A stretch of DNA of 64,000 nt from Alistipes timonensis JC136 (lineage in GTDB: Bacteria > Bacteroidota > Bacteroidia > Bacteroidales > Rikenellaceae). This document shows positions 50,494 to 59,169 of this stretch, piece after piece. Both the position numbers and the translations under genes were made by a program. The notes under the pieces were generated by a model, which ran no database searches, had not been told where the DNA came from, and saw nothing but the letters and a program-made list of their open reading frames with translations. Numbering within the stretch: position 1 is the first letter of the stretch; every line of letters begins with the position of its first letter. Location of the stretch: contig NZ_FNRI01000003.1 in the NCBI RefSeq assembly GCF_900107675.1, forward strand, positions 310,001 to 374,000, given 5' to 3'.

Positions 50494-52266
50494 TTAGCGG
50501 TAGACGGGTCCATAGTTGTTGCAGGCCCGGTAGTCGGCCCCTTCGGGATCGGAGCCGAAGGCGGCCCAGGCCGAAGGACGGAAGATTTTCTCCTCGTCGA
50601 CGTTGTGCATGCAGACCGGAATGCGGAGCATCGCGGCGAGCGTGATGAGGTCGGCTCCCACATGGCCGTAGGTGATGGCTCCGTGGTTGGCGCCCCAGTT
50701 GTTCATCACGTTGTAGACGCTCCTGAAAGCTCCCCTGCCCGTCAGCCGGGGGGCGAAATAGGTCGTGGGCCACGAGGGGTCGGTGCGTTTGTCGATGTGC
50801 TCGAAGATCGCACGGTCGACGTTCACGGCCCACCCTTCGGCGATTTGCAGCACCGGACCCTGGCCTTTTATCAGGTTCAGGCGGCACATCGTGACCGGCA
50901 TGTCGCCGCGCGTGAAGAACTTCGACGAGAAACCGCCGCCGCGCATGTATTCGCGGCCGGCCGGGTGCCAGGTCGTCGCTTCGAGGCACCGTTCGGCCTC
51001 CTGTTCGGTGATCTCCCAGAAGGGTTTCATCACGGGGTTGCCCTCGGCGTCGGACATTGCGCCCGAGGCGTCCAGCGTGCTGCTTCCCGAGTTGATGAGG
51101 TGGATGATGCCGTTCGCGGCCTTGCCCGTCAGTTTCCTGCCCGTGGCGCGCTCTACGGCCTCGGGGCTCCAATAGGAGCGCACGTCGGAGAAGAGCTGCG
51201 CTTGGTTGGTCAGCAGGTGCATGAAGAGCATCGAGACGCCGTTGAGCGTGTCGTTTTCGGTGGCGAAGGTGTAGGCTTCGCGGATGCCGTTCCAGTCGAA
51301 CGACGTGTTGAGGATGGCTTCCGAAAAGTCGCCGTCGGGGCGGAAGTCGGTCCACTGGCGCTGGCCCTGGAAACCGCCGGCGATGGCGTTGTGTCCGGCG
51401 GCCTCCTCTTCGAAGCCCATTTCGGCGAGCTTCGGATTGCCCACCATGAGGTCGCGGAAGATCATCGTCATTTTGACCACATACTCCCACACCTCGTCTT
51501 TCTTTTCGCGCGAATAGCGGAGGTGTTCCGGGTTGAGGTCCTCGCCTTCGTGTGTCTTGCAGTGCTTTTCGACCCAGGCCATAGCCCGTTCGAACTCCTC
51601 CTTGTCATAGATGCCCAGCTCGATGCGGCGGGCGATCTCCGAGCAGTCCACGGCTTCGTTGCGCATGCCCAGATACTCCTGGAAGAAATCGGGATCGGGC
51701 ATTGACCCGGCAATGCCCATCGACACCGAACCGATCGAGAGGTAGGATTTGCCGCGCATCTCCATGACGGCGACGGCCGCGCGGCCGAAGCGCAGCAGCT
51801 TCTCCTCCACGTCGGGGGTGATGCTGTTGTCGTCCTGCTCCTGCACTTCGGAGCCGTAGATGCCGAATGCGGGCAGTCCCTTCTGGTTGTGCCCGGCCAG
51901 CGCCGAGGCGAGATAGACGGCTCCCGGACGCTGGGTCTTGTTGAAGCCCCAGATGGCTTTGGGCATCAGCGGGTCCATGTCGATGGTTTCGGAGCCGTAG
52001 CACCAGCAGGGCGTCACCGAGAGGACAGCCCCGACGTTGTTGTCGCGGAATTTGTCGGTTGCGGCGGCCGCTTCGGCCACGCCGCCGATCGTCGTGTCGG
52101 CGATGACGCATTCGACGGGGACGCCGTCGGCATAGCGCAGCTTCGCGGCATAGAGTTTCGCAACGCTCAGGGCCATGCCCATCGTCATCTCTTCGAGGGA
52201 TTCGCGGATACCGCCGCGGCGGCCGTCGATGATCGGACGGATACCGATTTTAGGATGGTTTGTCAT
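50494..52266 (-). CDS. fucI: L-fucose / D-arabinose isomerase
   Basis: A 590-residue cytosolic Mn-dependent isomerase, collinear with E. coli FucI (about 591 residues): PKIGIRPIIDGRRGGIRESL at the start, TPCWCYGSETIDMDPLMPKA, GVSMLFMHL following the metal-ligand Glu in ATENDTLNG, GANHGAITYGHVGADLITL with the His ligand, and CMHNVDEEKIFRPSAWAAFG. FucI converts L-fucose to L-fuculose and equally D-arabinose to D-ribulose. No fuculokinase or fuculose-1-phosphate aldolase gene is in the locus, whereas a ribulokinase gene is divergently encoded under the same regulator. I therefore infer that D-arabinose is the physiological substrate here. Confidence 0.95.
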   Translation of the reverse strand: MTNHPKIGIRPIIDGRRGGIRESLEEMTMGMALSVAKLYAAKLRYADGVPVECVIADTTIGGVAEAAAATDKFRDNNVGAVLSVTPCWCYGSETIDMDPLMPKAIWGFNKTQRPGAVYLASALAGHNQKGLPAFGIYGSEVQEQDDNSITPDVEEKLLRFGRAAVAVMEMRGKSYLSIGSVSMGIAGSMPDPDFFQEYLGMRNEAVDCSEIARRIELGIYDKEEFERAMAWVEKHCKTHEGEDLNPEHLRYSREKKDEVWEYVVKMTMIFRDLMVGNPKLAEMGFEEEAAGHNAIAGGFQGQRQWTDFRPDGDFSEAILNTSFDWNGIREAYTFATENDTLNGVSMLFMHLLTNQAQLFSDVRSYWSPEAVERATGRKLTGKAANGIIHLINSGSSTLDASGAMSDAEGNPVMKPFWEITEQEAERCLEATTWHPAGREYMRGGGFSSKFFTRGDMPVTMCRLNLIKGQGPVLQIAEGWAVNVDRAIFEHIDKRTDPSWPTTYFAPRLTGRGAFRSVYNVMNNWGANHGAITYGHVGADLITLAAMLRIPVCMHNVDEEKIFRPSAWAAFGSDPEGADYRACNNYGPVYR

Positions 52267-52288
52267 AGGTCGGATGATTTTTCGGTTC

Positions 52289-53737
52289 TTATTCGTAAAT
52301 TTTCGGATGAGGGAGCGTCACGAAATCTTCGTCCTCGATCATCTTGTAGGTCAGTTTCAGGATCAGGTCGTTGCGGATCTCTTTCAGCGCCGGATCGTCG
52401 ATCAGGTTGCGCTGTTCGCAGGGGTCGTTCCGCAGGTCGTAGAGCTCGAACATCGGGCGTGTCGGCGAGAAATAGAGGCGGCTCGAAAGCGCATCGAGCT
52501 CTCCGCTCCTGTGCATGCGTTTCAGTTCGGCGAACATCTCCGTGCCGGAGAAATCGATGGGCACCCACGGCAGACCGGGCAGCAGGTTGTAGATGAGTTT
52601 GTACCGTTCGCCGACGATGCAGCGCATCTGGTCGAAGACCGAGGTTTTGCCCGGCAGCGAATTGGTCGCGTGGCAGCTCCGCACGGAGTAGACCCACCTT
52701 TCGGCCGGAGTTTCGCCCTGCACCATGAGGGGCAGGAGGTCCGCACCCTCCATCTCTTCGGGAACCGGCAGCCCGGCGGCCGCCAGACAGGTCGAGGCGA
52801 TGTCCACGTTGGAGACCACGGCGTCCGTCACGGCCGGGGCGATGCGCCCGGGCCAGCGGACCAGGAACGGCACCCGGATTCCGTTTTCATAGAGCGTGCC
52901 TTTGGCCATGAACTGCGCTCCGCCGTTGTCGCCCATGAAGATGACGATCGTGTTGTCGCTCAGGCCGTGTTCGTCGAGGTAGCGCAGCACCTCCCCGAAA
53001 TCAGAGTCCATCCGGTGTATCTCGTCGTAATAGGCCGCCAGGTATTCGCGGACCAGCTGCGTGTCGGGATAGAACGGCGGGAGGGTCAGCGACCGGGGGT
53101 CGTGCACCTTCGGGGCGTCGTAAGGCGTGTGGGGATCGGAATAGCAGAGTTGCAGGAAGAAGGGCTTGTCCTTGTCGCGGCGCTCCATGAAGGTCCGGAA
53201 CTGGGCGTTGATCTTCCAGTGGTTCTTGCCCCTGCTGGCGTCGGCGACGACCATGCAGGTGTCGAGCCGGTCGGGGAAGGTCTTGTAGCCGTGCTCCGCG
53301 TAGTAGAGTTCGACCTCCTTGATCTTTCCGACCCGGCCGCTGACGGCTCCGTCGAGGTGGTAGCCGCGCCCGGCGACGCCCGTGTAGTAGCCGTTCTCGC
53401 GCAGGTATTCGGGAAAGGCGCGGAAGCGGCGGGCGAGCGTCACGTTGAAGCGGGTCATGTTCACCGCCACGGGCGAACGCCCCGTCATGATCGAGGCGCG
53501 CGAAGGCACGCTCTGCGGCGAGGTGGCGTAGGCGCGGTTGAAGCGCACTCCTTCGGAGGCGAAACGGTCGAGATTCGGCGTCCGGATGTCGGCGTTGCCG
53601 TAACAGCCGACGGCGAAGGCGCTCTGGTCGTCGCTCAGCACCAGCAGGATGTTGGGCTGTTTCTGGGCCGCCACGGCGGCGCTGCCGCCCAGGACGCCGC
53701 CGCAGAGCAGCAGTCCGGTTTTCAGTCGGGTTTTCAT
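52289..53737 (-). CDS. Ser-type sulfatase (S1 family)
   Basis: A 482-residue exported sulfatase (signal MKTRLKTGLLLCGGVLGGSAAVAA). The formylglycine motif is SVPSRASIMTGR, with Ser in the position to be oxidised, so maturation needs the radical-SAM enzyme anSME, encoded elsewhere. Metal ligands are the SDDQ pair near residue 36 and GDNGG (about residue 271). Other family marks are PFFLQLCYSDPHTPYD and LYDLRNDPCEQRNL. It hydrolyses sulfate esters, so the target glycan of this operon is probably sulfated at some position. Its start overlaps the symporter stop by 4 bases (ATGA), showing tight coupling. Confidence 0.93.
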   Translation of the reverse strand: MKTRLKTGLLLCGGVLGGSAAVAAQKQPNILLVLSDDQSAFAVGCYGNADIRTPNLDRFASEGVRFNRAYATSPQSVPSRASIMTGRSPVAVNMTRFNVTLARRFRAFPEYLRENGYYTGVAGRGYHLDGAVSGRVGKIKEVELYYAEHGYKTFPDRLDTCMVVADASRGKNHWKINAQFRTFMERRDKDKPFFLQLCYSDPHTPYDAPKVHDPRSLTLPPFYPDTQLVREYLAAYYDEIHRMDSDFGEVLRYLDEHGLSDNTIVIFMGDNGGAQFMAKGTLYENGIRVPFLVRWPGRIAPAVTDAVVSNVDIASTCLAAAGLPVPEEMEGADLLPLMVQGETPAERWVYSVRSCHATNSLPGKTSVFDQMRCIVGERYKLIYNLLPGLPWVPIDFSGTEMFAELKRMHRSGELDALSSRLYFSPTRPMFELYDLRNDPCEQRNLIDDPALKEIRNDLILKLTYKMIEDEDFVTLPHPKIYE

Positions 53738-55221
53738 GCGTTTTCGGCTTTGCGGTTCGTGAGTTTCGTGAGCAGGAAGCCCGTCAGGAAGATGACCGTC
53801 GTTCCGAAGACGATGGTGAGGTAGGTGTGCAGCGGGCTGTGGAAACGGTAGAAGGGCGAACCTTCGTTAATCAGCGGCGAGAGGCTCATCCAGGCGATGG
53901 TCAGCAGTCCGAGGATCACGGCGACGACCGCATGGGCCCGGCGCACGGTCTTGCAGACGACGCCCAGCAGGAACAGCCCCAGCATGCCGCCGCTGAAGAT
54001 CGACGCCAGTTTCCACCAGGCGTCCAGCACGCCGTCGATGCGCATCATCATCAGTCCCATGATGATGCCCAGGGCTCCCACGACGAACGACGTGGCGTAG
54101 AGCACCCGCATGCTCTTTTTCTCGGAGAGTTCCTTTTTCGAGAGCCGCTTGGCGAAGTCCGTCAGCACGATCGTCGCCGAGGAGTTGATGCTCGTGGCGA
54201 TGGTCGACATGCCGGCCGAGAAGAGCGAGGCGATCACGAGGCCCGTGAGGCCCGTAGGCAGTCCGTGGACGATGAACCACGGGAAGACCTGGTCCGAGGG
54301 CGTGCCGGCGGGCAGCAGTTCGGGACGCGCCGTGTAGTAGGAGAAGAGCGCCGTGCCGATGTAGACGAAGACCAGCGACACGGGTATGTAGAGCAGACCG
54401 CCGAAAAGGGTCGACTTCACGGCTTCGGCCGTCGAGCGGGTCGTCATGTAGCGCTGCACGTAGTTCTGGTCGATGCCGTAGTTCTGCATGTTGACGAACA
54501 GTCCGTAGATGAGCACCACCCAGAAGGTCGGTTCCGTAAGGCTTGCGCCGAAGCTCCCGAGGCTGAACTTGCCGTGTTCCGAGGCTATCGCGAAGAGCTG
54601 TCCGGGACCTTCGGGCATCGTGAAGGTGAGGATCGCGGCGCAGGCGACGGCCCCGACGATGAGGATGATGCCCTGGATGGCGTCGGTCCAGACCACGGCG
54701 GCGATGCCGCCCAGCAGGGTGTAGATCAGCGTGGCGATGCCCGTGCAGATGATGATGGTCTGAATGTCCCAGCCGAACATCGTGTTCAGCGGCAGGGCCA
54801 GCAGCAGCAGAATCGAGCCCACGCGGGCGAGCTGCGTCAGCAGGTAGCAGACCGCCACGTAACAGCGGGCCCAGTAGCCGAAGCGCATTTCGAGGTAGTG
54901 GTAGGCCGAGACGCTGTTGATTCCGCGGTAGAGCGGGATGAAGACCTTGGCCGCGAGCCATGTGGCGATGGGGATCGAGAGGCTGAATACGAAGGGGTTC
55001 CAGTTGCCTTTGTAGGCGTCGCCGGGAAGCCCGAGGAAGCTGATGCTGCTGACGAACGTGGCGAAGATCGACATGCCCACGACCCACGTGGGCAGCGAAC
55101 CTTCGGCGGCGGTGAATGCCGCGGCGCCTTTACGGCTGCGGAAGTAGAACGAGCATCCGAAGAGGGCGACACCGCCCACGAAGATGAAAAAGACGAGGTA
55201 ATCGAGTATGGTTATCTCCAT
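53734..55221 (-). CDS. Na+/solute symporter of the SSS family
   Basis: A 495-residue inner-membrane transporter with about 13-14 membrane segments. The SSS signature is seen in the block GLVIASLFSAGMSTIATSINSSATIVLTDF, and segment 2-3 has FATFVSSISFLGLPGDAYKGN. The family carries sugars, sialic acids and amino acids with sodium. Several sialic acid transporters belong to it. Its place next to the NanA/DapA-family aldolase suggests uptake of that enzyme's substrate from the periplasm, a free ulosonic acid such as Kdo or Neu5Ac. The exact solute cannot be read from the sequence. Confidence 0.92.
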   Translation of the reverse strand: MEITILDYLVFFIFVGGVALFGCSFYFRSRKGAAAFTAAEGSLPTWVVGMSIFATFVSSISFLGLPGDAYKGNWNPFVFSLSIPIATWLAAKVFIPLYRGINSVSAYHYLEMRFGYWARCYVAVCYLLTQLARVGSILLLLALPLNTMFGWDIQTIIICTGIATLIYTLLGGIAAVVWTDAIQGIILIVGAVACAAILTFTMPEGPGQLFAIASEHGKFSLGSFGASLTEPTFWVVLIYGLFVNMQNYGIDQNYVQRYMTTRSTAEAVKSTLFGGLLYIPVSLVFVYIGTALFSYYTARPELLPAGTPSDQVFPWFIVHGLPTGLTGLVIASLFSAGMSTIATSINSSATIVLTDFAKRLSKKELSEKKSMRVLYATSFVVGALGIIMGLMMMRIDGVLDAWWKLASIFSGGMLGLFLLGVVCKTVRRAHAVVAVILGLLTIAWMSLSPLINEGSPFYRFHSPLHTYLTIVFGTTVIFLTGFLLTKLTNRKAENA

Positions 55222-55253
55222 TTTTTATCGGGTTAGGGGGATTTGGTTGTGTG

Positions 55254-56165
55254 TTATTCGCCGCATTCAGCGCCCAGGGCTTCGAGGGCCTTGCGGATGC
55301 GGGCACGCTCCTCGGTGCGGAATTTCCGGTAGGGATAGGACATGTAGTCGTCGCAGATGCCCAGCAGCGAGAGCGCGCATTTGACGCCTTTCAGGTAGCT
55401 CGACCCGTATTTGCCGACGGTGTAGAGCGACGTGCTGATCTGCATGATCTTCCGTTGCAGCGCGTGCATCGTGTTCACGTCGTGGTTGCAGGCGGCGTAG
55501 TACATCTGCACGTAGAGTTCGGGGAAGATGTTGGCGCCGCCGTTCACGCCGCCGTCGGCGCCCATCACGACGCTTTCGCCCGTCAGCTCTTCGGGACCCA
55601 CGTAGAGGGCGAAATCCTCGCGGCCGCCCAGGTGGTAGAGCAGCGTTTGGAAATAGGTCATGTTGGCCGAGCTGTCCTTCAGTCCGACGATGTTCGGGTG
55701 GTCGGCCAGCGTTTTGACGGTCGCGGGTTCGAGGAACACCTTCACGTGCGACGGCATGTTGTAGAGGAAGAGCGGCAGCGGCAGCGCGTCGGCCAGCGCC
55801 GTGTAGTATTCGATCAACTCCTGCTGCGAGGGAGCGAAGTAGTAGGGCGCGGCGGCCACGACTGCCACGGCGCCGCATTTCGCGGCGTGGGCGGCCAGCT
55901 TGACGCTCTCGTCGAGCGACGTGTCGGTGACGCCCACCAGCACGGGAACGCGCCCGGCGACCTGACGGCATACCAGTTCGACGAAGTCGTAACGGCATTT
56001 GTAGGAGAGGCTCTGCGCCTCGCCGGTGGTGCCGAGCAGGAAGAGGGCGTGGACGCCGCCGGCGAGGATGTGCTCCGTGAGTCGTACGGTGCCTTCACGG
56101 TCGATTTGGTCGTCGCCCTTCAAGGGGGTAATCATCGGGGGAATGATCCCTTTGATAGTCTTCAT
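55254..56165 (-). CDS. NanA/DapA-superfamily pyruvate aldolase
   Basis: A 303-residue class I aldolase of the N-acetylneuraminate lyase / dihydrodipicolinate synthase superfamily. The pyruvate-binding loop is GTTGE (45-49), the active-site Tyr is Y135 in FLYNMPSH, and the Schiff-base Lys is K163 in IVGLKDSS. Dihydrodipicolinate synthase carries an Arg that binds aspartate semialdehyde five residues after that Tyr (YNVPSRT). Here it is H140, so a DapA function is unlikely. In a catabolic operon with a symporter, D-arabinose isomerase and ribulokinase, I infer cleavage of a 2-keto-3-deoxy acid, best Kdo into pyruvate and D-arabinose. Neu5Ac lyase is the alternative. Confidence 0.85.
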   Translation of the reverse strand: MKTIKGIIPPMITPLKGDDQIDREGTVRLTEHILAGGVHALFLLGTTGEAQSLSYKCRYDFVELVCRQVAGRVPVLVGVTDTSLDESVKLAAHAAKCGAVAVVAAAPYYFAPSQQELIEYYTALADALPLPLFLYNMPSHVKVFLEPATVKTLADHPNIVGLKDSSANMTYFQTLLYHLGGREDFALYVGPEELTGESVVMGADGGVNGGANIFPELYVQMYYAACNHDVNTMHALQRKIMQISTSLYTVGKYGSSYLKGVKCALSLLGICDDYMSYPYRKFRTEERARIRKALEALGAECGE

Positions 56166-56187
56166 TTTTTTATGTTTTTGTGTTTGA

Positions 56188-57063
56188 TCAGTTGGTTGTC
56201 TTGTGTTGTTCGATCCACCGGATGACGGCCGGATAGGTTTCGTCGCCGTACTTGTAGCGTTCGCGCATCCAGAAGCCGTGGCCCCCTTCGGGATAGATAT
56301 GCATTTCGGCCTTCACCCCGCGGCGGATGAGGGCCCGGCAGAAGGCGATGGAGTTGTCCGGAACCACCGCTTTGTCGTCGCTGCACAGCAGGAGCATTGT
56401 CTCGGGCACTCCTTCGTGCACCTGCCCGGAGGTCGAGTGACGTTTGCGCAATGCCTCCTCTTCGCTGCGGTCCCCGAGAAGGTTCTCCCGGGTCCGGACG
56501 CTGGAATACTTCATCGAGACGACCGGGTAGACCAGGACGGCGAAGTCGGGGCGCGTCTCCCCGCTCGTGTATTCCGTGATGAGCGTCGAGGCGAAGTGGC
56601 CTCCCGCCGAGAATCCGATAATTCCCACGCTGCGGGGATCGATGTTCCATTGCGCGGCGTTGCGGCGGATGACGCGCATCGCCTGCTCGCCGTCCTCGAG
56701 CGGAATCCCGGGATGGCCGTTCGGCATCCGGTATTTGAGGATCATTGCGGCGATGCCGTGTTCGTTGAGCCACTCGGCGGTCTTGTAACCTTCGTGTGTG
56801 ATGCAGACTTTCTCGTAACTCCCGCCCGGCACGACCAGCATGGCCTGTCCCGTGGCGCGGGCCGGATCGGGGAGATATACCAACAATTCGGGGTCGCTGA
56901 CCCGGATGTAGTAGCCCTTGTCGTTCACGCCTTCGGGCTGCTCTTCCAGACCGCTCTTCGTCGGGGTTCCCTCCGGGAAGAGTTTGACGCGCAGCGGCTC
57001 GGCCGCCTGCGACACGGCGGTGGCCAGCAATAGGGCGCAGAGTGTCGTGAGGCAGGTTTTCAT
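56188..57063 (-). CDS. Exported alpha/beta hydrolase (carbohydrate esterase-like)
   Basis: A 291-residue secreted esterase with signal peptide MKTCLTTLCALLLATAVSQA. The alpha/beta-hydrolase core has the oxyanion region VVPGGSYEKVC, the nucleophile elbow GFSAGGHF, an Asp in LLCSDDKAVVP and the final His in YPEGGHGFWM. This pattern is that of acetylxylan-esterase/BD-FAE type enzymes. It may remove acetyl or other ester groups from the glycan, complementing the sialate O-acetylesterase-like enzyme. It overlaps the end of the preceding gene by 4 bases. The ATG at 57061-57063 is the start. A longer open frame extending upstream is non-coding overlap. Confidence 0.88.
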   Translation of the reverse strand: MKTCLTTLCALLLATAVSQAAEPLRVKLFPEGTPTKSGLEEQPEGVNDKGYYIRVSDPELLVYLPDPARATGQAMLVVPGGSYEKVCITHEGYKTAEWLNEHGIAAMILKYRMPNGHPGIPLEDGEQAMRVIRRNAAQWNIDPRSVGIIGFSAGGHFASTLITEYTSGETRPDFAVLVYPVVSMKYSSVRTRENLLGDRSEEEALRKRHSTSGQVHEGVPETMLLLCSDDKAVVPDNSIAFCRALIRRGVKAEMHIYPEGGHGFWMRERYKYGDETYPAVIRWIEQHKTTN

Positions 57064-59120
57064 CGCGCCTGTTGATTTGCCATCCGGTAGAAGTGGCCGT
57101 CCTCGGCCCCCAGCAGGAGTTCCGGCGTGCCGTCGCCCCGCCAGTCGATGGGTGTCGGGCAGGTCGTGTGGCCGGCCAGTATGCGCTCGTTGACGTTGCC
57201 CATGTATTCGTACCACACCTCGCCCTGCTCCTCGCGGACGTTGCGGAACCAGCAGGCGTTCTGGCTGTCGACGATCAGGTCGAGACGCCCGTCGCCGTCC
57301 CAGTCGATGAAGCAGATTTTGCGGCGCCCGGATTGCCCGCCGATGCCGTCGTTCAGGCGCAGGAGCCCTTCGGATGTCTCCACCACCCCTTTTTTGGCGC
57401 TGTAAAGCGAGCAGTTCGTGCCGTGGAAGATGCGGCGTCCGGGACGGAGCAGCAATTCGCCGCCGGGGGTGCGGAAACGTTCGTAATAGGCGAGGTAACC
57501 CTCCTGGTCGAGGACGATGAGGTCTGTCAGGCCGTCGCCGTTCCAGTCCATCGCCACGGGCGTCGTGCGCCATTGCGTGACGAGCGTGCCGGGCTCCGGC
57601 GTCCACCAGTTCCAGGCGGGTTTGGGAGTTTCTCCCTCCCAGGCCACGCGCACGGGCTGCGCCGGAGCGAGTTTCAGCCCGTCCTTGCTGCCGAGGTTGC
57701 GGAACCATTCGATCTTGCCCCAGATCGAGTTGACGATGATGTCGGGAAGTCCGTCGCCGTCCCAGTCGGCCACGGAGAGCACCGTATAGCCCCATTTGCG
57801 TTCGGCGGGACCTTGTATCGAGCCGTTCTCCCCGGCCTGGATGCGGATGGGCTTGCCGTTGACGGTGAAGAGGCGCGGAGCGTCCCACACGGGGTTTTCG
57901 CCGCCCGAGAGGTTGCGGATGAAAGCGATCTCGCCGGCGGAATTGCCGGCAATGATGTCCTGTTTCCCGTCGCCGTCCCAGTCGAAGGCGCACGGGGTCG
58001 AAAGGGCCCCGAATTTCACCAGATCGGCCTGCTGGGTGAAGTAGACGGGCGATTCGAACTGCGGCATGCCTTTTTTGACCTTCCCCGTGTGGCGCACCCA
58101 GGCCACGCGGCCGTCTTCGTCGCCGACGATGAGGTCGGGATGCCCGTCGCCGTCGAAATCCGAAACCACCGGGACGATCATCTCCAGATGGAGGCGGATC
58201 TCCCCGTGTTTGTTGGCAAGCGGACGTCCCGCCGCAAAGCGGGGTTCCGTGCGGGTTCCGATGTTCTCGAACCAGGTCAGCCCGTCGACGAACTCGCCGC
58301 AGATCAGGTCCAGATCACCGTCGCCGTCCCAGTCGGCGATACACGGATTGGGCGCTCCGTAGACGTCGATCGGGGCGCCTGCCGCCTCCACCTTGCCGCG
58401 GTTGACATATCCCTTGCCGGTGTTTTCCAGCAGGTAGACATAGCCGTGCAGCGGACCCCGGGTCCAGCGTCCGAGACTGTCGAAAGCGTTGTCCCAGCCG
58501 TAGTCGTCCCACGTGTCGATGCCTACGACGATATCCTTGTCGCCGTCGCCGTCCCAGTCGACGTAGTTCCACATATTGCTCCGCGACTTGTTGTAGGTGG
58601 CGCCGAGCTCCTCGCCTTCGTAGTGCAGGCGGCGTTTTTTGGCGTAGGGAGCTTTGAAAAAGTCGGGATATTCGAAATTCTTCGAGAGGACGTAAGGTTT
58701 TCCGTCCACCTCCGAGAGACGGATGTTGTTCATCCCCTTCTCGCTGATGCGCTCGGCGGCGGCGAAACGGGGATGGCGCGGCGTACCGATGTTTTTAAAG
58801 AAATAGAGTCCCTTGTAGGGGCGGTCGGGGCACGACACCAGCAGGTCTTTCACGCCGTCGCCGTCGTAGTCCACGGGCAGCGGAATGCCCCACAGTCCGA
58901 CCCCCAGGTCGACCGTGAGGCCCGGATTGTTGTGGCGCAGGATGTCCGGGTCGGATTGGGACGGGGTGTCACCCCCCCCCTTGGAATCGGTGACAGGTGA
59001 CGCCTGTCGAATGTCTGTTACGGCCGATGCCGATGTCGTGACGAGGAGTGCGGCGGCCAGCGCTGCGCTGCGGATGGCGAGGACGCTCGCCTTGTAAAAC
59101 GGATGGATTGCCGGGTTCAT
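57060..59120 (-). CDS. Secreted FG-GAP propeller protein with a G9 tract
   Basis: A 686-residue exported protein, first structural gene after the regulator. Signal peptide residues about 15-40 (SVLAIRSAALAAALLVTTSASA). Nine FG-GAP-like motifs are visible, from DYDGDGVKDLL through DWDGDGDKDIV, DWDGDGDLDLI, DFDGDGHPDLI, DWDGDGKQDII, DWDGDGLPDII, DWNGDGLTDLI and DWDGDGRLDLI to DWRGDGTPELL, each a likely calcium loop of a beta-propeller. The catalytic role is unknown; lyases and glycan-binding proteins share this fold. Nine consecutive Gs in the coding strand (58972-58980, codons 47-50) directly after the signal peptide could cause slippage. Start at the ATG 59118-59120. Confidence 0.85.
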   Translation of the reverse strand: MNPAIHPFYKASVLAIRSAALAAALLVTTSASAVTDIRQASPVTDSKGGGDTPSQSDPDILRHNNPGLTVDLGVGLWGIPLPVDYDGDGVKDLLVSCPDRPYKGLYFFKNIGTPRHPRFAAAERISEKGMNNIRLSEVDGKPYVLSKNFEYPDFFKAPYAKKRRLHYEGEELGATYNKSRSNMWNYVDWDGDGDKDIVVGIDTWDDYGWDNAFDSLGRWTRGPLHGYVYLLENTGKGYVNRGKVEAAGAPIDVYGAPNPCIADWDGDGDLDLICGEFVDGLTWFENIGTRTEPRFAAGRPLANKHGEIRLHLEMIVPVVSDFDGDGHPDLIVGDEDGRVAWVRHTGKVKKGMPQFESPVYFTQQADLVKFGALSTPCAFDWDGDGKQDIIAGNSAGEIAFIRNLSGGENPVWDAPRLFTVNGKPIRIQAGENGSIQGPAERKWGYTVLSVADWDGDGLPDIIVNSIWGKIEWFRNLGSKDGLKLAPAQPVRVAWEGETPKPAWNWWTPEPGTLVTQWRTTPVAMDWNGDGLTDLIVLDQEGYLAYYERFRTPGGELLLRPGRRIFHGTNCSLYSAKKGVVETSEGLLRLNDGIGGQSGRRKICFIDWDGDGRLDLIVDSQNACWFRNVREEQGEVWYEYMGNVNERILAGHTTCPTPIDWRGDGTPELLLGAEDGHFYRMANQQAR

Positions 59121-59169
59121 GGTTTTATGTCGGTTTCTTATAAATCGTTTTAGCTTCGGAGCAAATATT

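Noticed and set aside
55085..55100. CACGTG palindrome in the symporter gene as parS
   Set aside because: Flanking bases (ACC and GGC) do not match the ParB site half-arms.
57064..57993. N-terminal extension of the alpha/beta hydrolase frame
   Set aside because: It overlaps the FG-GAP gene out of frame and is Arg/His-rich. The ATG at 57063 gives a normal signal peptide.
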